Shown: positions 57,245 through 64,000 of the stretch, piece after piece
Numbering within the stretch: position 1 is the stretch's first letter
Layout of the letters: each line of letters starts with the position of its first letter
Assembly: GCA_949361645.1 (NCBI GenBank)
Contig: OX442422.1
Location: 1,660,580-1,724,579 of the forward strand
DNA from: Spongilla lacustris
Taxonomy: Eukaryota > Porifera > Demospongiae > Spongillida > Spongillidae
Direction: 5' to 3'
Length of the DNA stretch: 64,000 nt
Notes under the pieces: generated by a model
What the model saw: the letters and a program-made list of their open reading frames with translations, nothing else
Databases searched by the model: none
What the model was told of the DNA's origin: nothing
Made by a program: the position numbers and the translations under genes

Positions 57245-58638
57245 TATAAATCCCCACCCCTGGACAAGTTCATACCCCTCCCCCCCCCCCCCACAATACT
57301 TGTAAACACTTGTACATTTATTTGTCATCTAAATGCAGTCGACAATGGATTGTACAGTTTGGTAATAATACATGTAAATTAAAACGCGGTTGAAAACACG
57401 GTAAATATAACGTCATAACCACAGACAGCTGCTACTAATACTAGCTCTCACCCAGAAGTCAATGCCAATGGACACAGTCATAGCAGTGCATTTTCAGCCT
57501 CAAACCTCCTCTTTCTTGACAACCATCCTCTGTGATACATGTACAGGGAAGAATGTGATAATCAATATATACGTATAATTCAAACAGAAAACTTCAATGT
57601 ATAGGCGCTAGGCCTAGGCTACGCAACCCATCGACCATTTAGAAATATTTAGAAGCCATAGTCCTGTACCGTGACTCTACAGTATTCTATATAGCTGGAG
57701 GAGGTTCAAAATGCGCAATGTACTGTATCGCACCGCACGCTGCTATTCAATGCTGCCCTTGCTATTTAACTAGGTTTCACCGCTTAAACCTGTTTTGCTT
57801 CGCCACTTTGCACTGGCACGTGTAAAGCGATTCGCAAGACTTATTCCTGGCATTTGTATAGAGCACAACTTTTAAAAGCCGACTCGTTTGGATGTGCTTT
57901 CTAATAGACAAGCTTGCAAACTACTATACTTTTAGAATCATAATTGTCTACCTTTGATGTCTCTGTAGTGTTCAGGCCAGTTTCTTCATCGCCCCTTGAT
58001 AAGAGCCCGCGCGAATTTAGATTCATGCGACCAGCTATGAATAATTAATCACGAATAATTAGAACAATAGTACGCGAATCAATTAGTATGTATGCGTTCC
58101 AGCAAAGTGAAAGTGTTCAGAGAGGGTAGTCTCACTAGCCAGACGTACATCGAACATCAACTGGGTTGGGAACGAGGAACGCACGTTTTGAAGTAAGTCT
58201 GGTGAATAACGCCAGTGTTTACTTTTTATAGAAATTCATGTGTTGATCAATGTCAGTTCAACAATTACTTATTCTGAATGACCACATTGCGGTTGTGAAC
58301 CGATGATACGCATGCGCGGACTCCTAGACGGTGAGAAGGCGTACTACCCCCTAAAAACGCGTGACTTAAAACGATAAATAATTGATGTGGAAGGCAAGTA
58401 TTATTATTTTGAAATCGAGGTAGGGTTTGGGTTAGTCTCGCAAGCCAGATGTACTTCGACGTCAGTCTGACGTAGCCACACCCTCGCGCTTCGCAAAGCG
58501 CGAGGGTGTGTTTACGTCAGACTACTTCGATGTACTGTACTATGACGTGGACTATGGGATGTGATTCGTGCCAAAACTACACCACTATGGGATGTAATTC
58601 GTGCCAAAACTACACCACACACGGTTCCCAAAATTGAT

Positions 58639-58680
58639 TAGTCTGGGGACCCGACTGATGCAAGTCGGGTCCCCAGACTA
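58639..58680. repeat. 42-bp hairpin TAGTCTGGGGACCCGACT
   Basis: Eighteen-base arms TAGTCTGGGGACCCGACT and AGTCGGGTCCCCAGACTA are perfect complements around a six-base loop. A single GTCCCCAGACTAG arm borders the low-copy repeats at 24838 and 62192. Another hairpin (ACACCCTCGCGCTT and complement) is at 58479-58511. Confidence 0.7.
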
Positions 58681-58719
58681 GTCGCATGTGGCGATCGTGC
58701 CAAAGTCGCGTCACTAGAC

Positions 58720-59421
58720 CAGTGGCGAGGCGGCTTGTCTGTCACTGGGGGGGCAAATACACAGACTGCCGCCCCCCCCCCCCTCCCCCACGCACACACA
58801 CACAAACACACATGCTGCCTTTCTGTCAGAATTTCTTATATCGTTACAGGGGCGGATACAGGATTTTGGCGAGGAGGGGGCGGGTTCCACACGGATAATT
58901 GACGCGTCGATGACAGGGAGGGGCTTCGCGCGCGAAAATTTTTGTGGTGCGCGTTCTAATTTTTCCACAGATTGTATTGGAAACTAAGGCAATCAACACC
59001 AATAAATAGTGCCCTCTGTTCGAGCAGCACGATAACAATAACAAAAACTGGTAGCAATTAACACGTAGCCGATTCTAGATCTCATCAAGCCGACGTTTTG
59101 GCCGGAACTATTTACAACTACATGTATAGAGCAATGTACTGGAATCGGATTGTTAACCTACGTAACCGTACTATTACGTAACAAATGCTATAAATATATA
59201 TCACGTGGGGTGAAATCCCGCCTTTGATCGCCGACGTTCGCTATATTGATGAACTCGTCCCCAGCATTATGACTCTACATGCAATAATCAACTTAATTAA
59301 ACACATTTCGTGTAATTTGCTTGGCTGCTGGTGCGCCCCTATCGTCATTTTGGCGCCCCCTTTTTAAGGCCAGCTGGGGGGGCAACTGCCCCCCCTGCCC
59401 CCCCCGGCCACCTCGCCACTG
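58720..59421. mobile_element. hAT-like non-autonomous element
   Basis: The left end is CAGTGGCGAGG and the right end is CCTCGCCACTG, with G/C-rich subterminal runs. TAGAC flanks the left end and recurs three bases past the right end. An inner CAGGGGCGGATACAGG at 58849 is another hAT-type terminus, so elements may be nested. No transposase domain is visible. Confidence 0.6.
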
Positions 59422-59554
59422 GCGTAGACATGCCCATGTCATTTCTTTTTTTTTTTCAATAAGACGTTCCACTTTGTTTTTCGTACTCAACACATGGCTA
59501 CACTTTGGACTTGTCTTCCAGGAAAGGTTTTATCTTTTACTATTGCACCCTAAT

Positions 59555-59757
59555 ATGACCGACAAGCTCAAGGAAGCTGGAGGTGAGGCTAACGTTTAGA
59601 ATGACGGTGTAAATTGCATTTCATTCTGATATGCTAACACGCGTGTATGCTACTCAGTAGTTATCACTAACTAAATTTTTAATACTTTATGCACACTCAA
59701 TTGTACTTTCCAGATCTCCTGAGTGATGACAACCGGTCTGTCGACTCCAACTCTCAC
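59555..59757 (+). CDS. Candidate two-exon gene start
   Basis: Exon 59555-59582 (MTDKLKEAG) ends GGAG|GTGAGG in phase 1. After a 131-nt intron ending TTTCCAG, exon 59714-59757 continues in frame as DLLSDDNRSVDSNSH and ends at CAC|GTATGT. Both splice sites are good and the peptide is acidic and Ser-rich, with no recognised domain. No third exon was found before the Ty3 remnant at 60392. The gene may be broken, or the later exons may be unrecognised. Confidence 0.35.
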
Positions 59758-60391
59758 GTATGTTTTGATCAGTCGTCTCGGTGCACTAGGTAGTGTTCGT
59801 GGGCGTTTTACCTATTAAAGGACTGCATGACTCTTCCAATATAATTTACCTACTTTACGGGGATAAATACACAGGACCGTAGCTTTGTGTTTTTGGTGTG
59901 TGTTGTGCCCAGACACGCAGTACTTTTGGAGTGCTGGAAGCTTATCCAAATTCTTAATAATGATCTGGCTATAAACAGTGTAGTAAAGGTTACCTTTAGC
60001 ATGTATCACATTACTGTGCAGATCAATCATGTGTTGTACATGTGTACCTTGCTGTTCTGTGTAGTTTTGTTTTCACAACATTGGGGGTGTGGAAAGGAAG
60101 CGAGGGGTGGAGTAATTAGGTGGGGACTGGGGCTGTGATCATCATTTGTGTGCCTGATACACATCTGCTATACTTAATAGTAAGCTGACATTCTCGGGGG
60201 ATGTCTTGAACCTGATCTGGTGAGATGCGCGTGTACATACAAGTATACATGTAGGCCTACTTGCATGCATCTAAATATATCTGTGGACTAGTGAACCCCT
60301 CAATGTCAGGCTTTGCTAAGTGATTGAGCACAAGATGTAGATGATGTTGCATGGTGAAGTTCCATAGAACTAAAATGAATTAGAACATCGT

Positions 60392-62160
60392 CTATGTAGC
60401 TCGTGACAAAGGAAAGAAAGGCCATGAAGCACTTTTTTCCATTAGCCGCGGAAAAGAATTTGGTCCACTGGTAACACCGAAGGGCATCCTACAAAACTCA
60501 TACAGTCCCATGCCTGGGCCTGGACAAACGGCTGTCTTCAAATGATCTTCTTCTTGTACTGGAAGCTGCCAGGAGCCTGATTGCAGATCCAGCTTTGAGA
60601 ATATCTTGGCCCCTGCAAGCCTGTCTTGTACTTCATCAGGTAGTGGAAGTGGGTATGCATCTTTCATCGTCCTCTTGTTCAGCTCCCTGTAGTCGATGCA
60701 AATTCTAAGTTCACCACTTTTCTTGGGCACATACACTGCAGGTGCTAGCCATGGACTGCTGCTCACTCTGATGATGTTGCGATCTAGCATCTCCTGCAAT
60801 TGACGTTCTATTTCCTCTCTGTACTGGACTGGTATGCGACGTGGAGGAACACGGACTGGAGGGTTGCTAGCTGTAAGAATGGTATGGTGAGCAAGATCTG
60901 TGGAACCAGGAATTGTTGCCTGTACTCGTCAACCATGGCCTGCAGTTCTGCTGGGCATGATGGGATGTCATATGATGGCGCTTCACCAAATCTTGGTACA
61001 GCACATTCATCCACCCCATCATTTTCCTCTGGATTACTCCTGGTAGAAATGACATAGCACATATTGGCCTTGTCCTGCCTGCCAACTGTATGGATGACTT
61101 CCTTTCCAATTCATATGTATCAAAAACCACTGTGACAGCTAGTGTGTTTACAGAAAGGAAGCCACTCCTAGAATAAAAGGCATTAACAGGTGTTCGGCTA
61201 CCAAGAGTTCGTGTTCAGTTGTATAAGACCCCAATTGCACCATAAGCCTGACCATATGCATTCCAACTATACTTCATCCGTGTCCATCTGCTAGCTGTAC
61301 GAAGCGATTGTTGTCTTCTCCTGATTAAACATGCAAAGGAAGGTATGCCTTGTCTACTAAGGAAACGGATGAACGTGAATGTACCATAATTTTACATTGC
61401 TAGCATCCAGCTTTCCTTCAATGATGGGTACATGCTCACTCGAAACGGCAGTGATAAATTCTTGGGCCTCTAGACACAAGCGGAATGACCTGTGGCCCTT
61501 GAAGTGGTCATTCCCAGTCCATTTCCCTGATGCTGACAATCTCTTGCTACATGTCCAGGTTGATTGCAGCTGTAGCACACTGGCTGATATCTTGGCTGTC
61601 TGCAGTTCCACGATAGGTGTCCAGAGCAGTTACAATTATAGCATCGGACTGGAACAGAAGCCGGTGGCAATAAATCTTTGTTCTTGAAGTTTCTCCATCA
61701 AGGTTGACATTTGCTCTGTGACATACTTGACGCTGTCTTGCAAGGCTCGTACTTCAGGACACTTAGCTGCATCTGTGACTGCAGCAACTGATAACTGATT
61801 CTCCACTGATACGGTTAACAGGAGCTTGGCTCTCGTAACTGCTGCACTGATGGTCGTGATGTCAGGGTTTGCTTACAGAACGTGACTGGAATTGCTGGAA
61901 CAGTATTTTGTTCTTGCTATCTTCTCCCAGTTCCGTCATAGCTGTGTCCAGGAGTCGCTTGAGATTATGTAGATACATGTGAATTGTCTCGCCAGGGCGT
62001 AGTTTGCACGATTGAAATTTAGAGAACTCCGTAGGCTTTAATGCGTTCGTGAGAGCTTGCTTCGTAGCAGCGTAGTTTGTTCTTGTTTTCGCAGAAATTC
62101 CCAACCACATGACAAGAGCTTCCCCTTCCAGCAGCGTAGGAAGTTTCGAGGTCATCGTAT
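60392..62160 (-). pseudogene. Broken Ty3/gypsy-type retrotransposon (gag to RT start)
   Basis: In coding order: a gag segment (62155-61862, LLEGEALVMWLG and FQSCKLRPGETI), two CCHC zinc knuckles (61640-61510, C-x2-C-x4-H-x4-C twice), a poorly preserved protease-length region, then reverse transcriptase (60835-60392). The RT has a VPKKSGELRICIDYRELNKR region, SKLDLQSG, and FCRMPFGV. The RT stops before the catalytic YxDD box, and RNase H and integrase are missing. Frames are interrupted by stops and shifts. No LTR is seen. It joins the low-copy repeat directly near 62175. 59760-60390 shows no other supported gene. Confidence 0.8.
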
Positions 62161-62350
62161 CCTCCTGCCATTGGACATCAGCTACAAGTCCCCAGACTAG
62201 ATTTACATGACATTATACATGCTATCATGCTCTCCAAATAGATTCCATCATCCCAAACTTTCACCATCAATACAGCCTCTTTATATACAAATTGCTCCAT
62301 GATGGTGGTGGAAATCATGGTAATATAAGCATCATCATGAGGGCAAGAAA

Positions 62351-62447
62351 GGGGAGGGGTGACCTTGGGCAGTACAGTCCAGCACCAGGGATGTCTTGCA
62401 TACTACAGTGTCCTGGGGCTCCTGGGTGAAGTGAGGAGGCTGGCCAG
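62351..62447 (-). pseudogene. Ig1 exon fragment of the receptor family
   Basis: Encodes part of Ig1 (HFTQEPQDTV, SLVLDCTAQGHPS) and is better preserved than its partner at 25003-25095. It also stops exactly at the Ig1 splice acceptor, with a different upstream sequence (TATATAG). Confidence 0.8.
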
Positions 62448-62897
62448 GCTATATATATATCTGGGGCATGCTTGATTGATTAGACACAAACAATATGCTA
62501 CAGCAGACACACATGAGAAGGCCATTAGCTGTATGTGCATGTGAATGCCACATTGTTACCAGATATTCAAGGGGCCTGCTCTCTTACAGAGGGTGATAGA
62601 GTCTTAACTTGTGAATTATTTGCTTATCCTTTCACCGCAAAAAAAAAACAAAAAAAAAACGGTATCAGCTTTTCCTGGCAGGTGTAGTACTATTCCACTA
62701 CCTCCCATTATGCACACAGAAGCCATTGCCTTATTATACTCCCCTGATCATGTATGGGTTAAGTTGGTGCACTATTTTAAGCAAATCTCTAAAATACGAT
62801 GAAGAAAATACGTGTGTGGGGACAGTAGCATGCAACCTTGACACCCTTATGTAGTGAGTGGTGTTCAAACATTGTTACAGGCTAGATTAAAGCCAAG

Positions 62898-63008
62898 ATG
62901 TCTTTCAGGGCAACCTATCCTATGCCTAATCATGGCTCCAGTGAAAGTGAGGAAGATGATGGAGCTGGTCAGTCTTCCTGGTTCCATGGAAGGATACAAA
63001 CTTTATGA
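62898..63008 (+). CDS. 36-residue ORF ending in an SH2-like start
   Basis: ATG at 62898 opens MSFRATYPMPNH, an acidic SSESEEDDGAG stretch, then QSSWFHGRIQTL and TGA. WFHGRI matches the beginning of many SH2 domains (W-[FY]-H-G-x-[IL]), and an acidic linker before it is common. No downstream SH2 strands or clear donor site follow. It may be a 5' exon of a lost SH2 protein or a chance match. Its partner is at 25406-25452. Confidence 0.3.
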   Translation: MSFRATYPMPNHGSSESEEDDGAGQSSWFHGRIQTL

Positions 63009-64000
63009 TACACTGTCCCCCCTTTTAATTTTATTTATAGTGTGGTGAGTTACAAAGTATAGTATTAATTTAATTTAAAGTCTTTCTTTACCATGCATAT
63101 GTAGTAAAGTAAGGAGTCCTATGCTGTAGTAAAAATGATTGCACATCTCCACCATGTGTTTGAATGTTGGTGATGTTGGTGTGGCCATATTGTGCAATAC
63201 AAATTGTATGAAAAGTGGGTGGGGAGGGGTGAAATACTACAATTCGAACATGGGGGTGAATATCTATATATCCTCAATTAAAGCACACACTGCACTTGTA
63301 TTGGTATGTCCAATATGGTGTGGAGGTTTCTATGTATACATGACATAGTCTAATGTGATGGCTTTCATTTTGATTGTTTGGGTTGGCAGCATATCTGTTA
63401 CATAAACCTGAATCAAAGAAATGGGAAGATGGTGTAAAAAAGGGTTATTATGAAATGTCTCAAAACAAAACAAAGTGACCATACCCATGTGAGTAGGGCA
63501 TGTTGCATACTAATTGAAACGTACAAAATAAATATTTATTGTTAGTTGGCGTTTTTTATAACATCCTCCTCTCCCATGTCTGGCATTTATTTTGCAGCAG
63601 ACACCCATGCTAACACATAACCTCATATATATCGTGGCCACATTATTATTATTTTGCATGACCTGGTACCTACTGCATACGTTCTCTAAATGATGCCGAA
63701 TCATTCTCAAGAAAGAAGCATTTTATTTAGACATGAATTGTCTGAGAATCCAATGGTGAGAAATAATTAGAGACATGAAGGACAAGTGTCATATGCGAAT
63801 TGTCTGGGGAATAAACAGTGCTTAATGTTTTGATTCAGAAGGGGGAATGGTGGTCTGTGCACACCCCCCCACACTAAGTAATGTCTAGCATGAAAAGGCA
63901 TGTAGATGTCCTGTCCTTGTAAGGTACATTGGCAGCAGCTACACATGACATTGTGTGCACATGTTCACACCTTCATGTATATTGTGATGATTGGAGACTG

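Larger units (their letters stand above)
55460..58330. repeat. 5' flank of receptor C, segmental duplicate of 13230-19230
   Basis: Preserves empty sites for A-side insertions (ATAACATC at ~56626, GGATTGTAC at ~57345). It carries its own insertions instead: a hairpin at 55734-55859 and another at 57137-57244. No gene was recognised. Confidence 0.8.
62185..63990. repeat. Low-copy repeat, direct copy of 24834-26800
   Basis: Begins at GTCCCCAGACTAGATTTACA and runs to the window end with the landmarks listed for 24834-26800. 62460-62890 has only repeat sequence and an A-rich run at 62639-62660. Confidence 0.75.

Noticed and set aside
1..64000. tRNA, rRNA or other structured RNA genes
   Set aside because: No cloverleaf with conserved A/B boxes or rRNA core sequence was recognised by eye; a covariance search would be needed to exclude them.

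Overview
The window looks like nuclear DNA of an early-branching animal, most likely a demosponge. This is inferred from split genes with very short GT-AG introns (50-60 nt is common), metazoan-type immunoglobulin (Ig) receptor genes, many TACATGTA-type palindromes, and a dense load of small DNA transposons, LINE and Ty3-type remnants and minisatellites. There are no bacterial operons, tRNA or rRNA genes, or CRISPR arrays. The species assignment is an inference; no lineage-specific marker was found.

The core of the window is a cluster of paralogous multi-Ig transmembrane receptor genes. Copy A (minus strand, 9411-13219) has Ig1-Ig6, a transmembrane exon and a short tail. Copy B (plus, 33938-40726) has Ig1-Ig7, the same kind of transmembrane exon and a long tyrosine-bearing tail. 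Copy C (minus, 52237-55517) has Ig1-Ig7 joined to a different transmembrane/tail exon, and carries two frameshifts. Every ectodomain exon is phase 1-1, so domains can be added, lost or swapped without breaking frame. About nine Ig fragments lie scattered at 4.9, 25.0, 28.3, 31.6, 41.5, 42.2, 47.9, 51.7 and 62.4 kb, and tail-exon fragments lie at 27.7, 40.9 and 41.1 kb. Copies A and C also share several kb of 5' flank, so they are products of one segmental duplication. The empty sites in C's flank date several transposon insertions in A's flank.

Layout: 0-9 kb holds repeats, two copies of a TATA-promoter/(CA)n/22-bp-minisatellite unit, and a Mutator-like element. 9.4-13.3 kb is receptor A with a 20-bp minisatellite in one intron. 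13.3-19.2 kb is its 5' flank, loaded with four DNA transposons. 19.3-24.1 kb has a small ORF, a 38-bp Mutator-like mini-element and two decayed LINE 3' halves. 24.1-33.9 kb is a mosaic of direct and inverted low-copy repeats with receptor fragments. 33.9-40.7 kb is receptor B, with nested hAT-like elements in one intron. 40.7-52.2 kb is more mosaic with large palindromes. 52.2-55.5 kb is receptor C, and 55.5-58.3 kb is its flank. 58.7-62.2 kb has a hAT-like element, a candidate two-exon gene start and a broken Ty3-type retrotransposon. 62.2-64 kb is a direct repeat of 24.8-26.8 kb, with an SH2-like mini-ORF.

One working reading is that the receptors sit at the cell surface and signal through tail tyrosines (YxN-like and YxxI/V/L-like motifs). 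Gene turnover by duplication, exon swapping and transposon activity would make this resemble a rapidly evolving recognition-receptor locus. Function as an allorecognition or immune locus is a hypothesis, not something the sequence proves.
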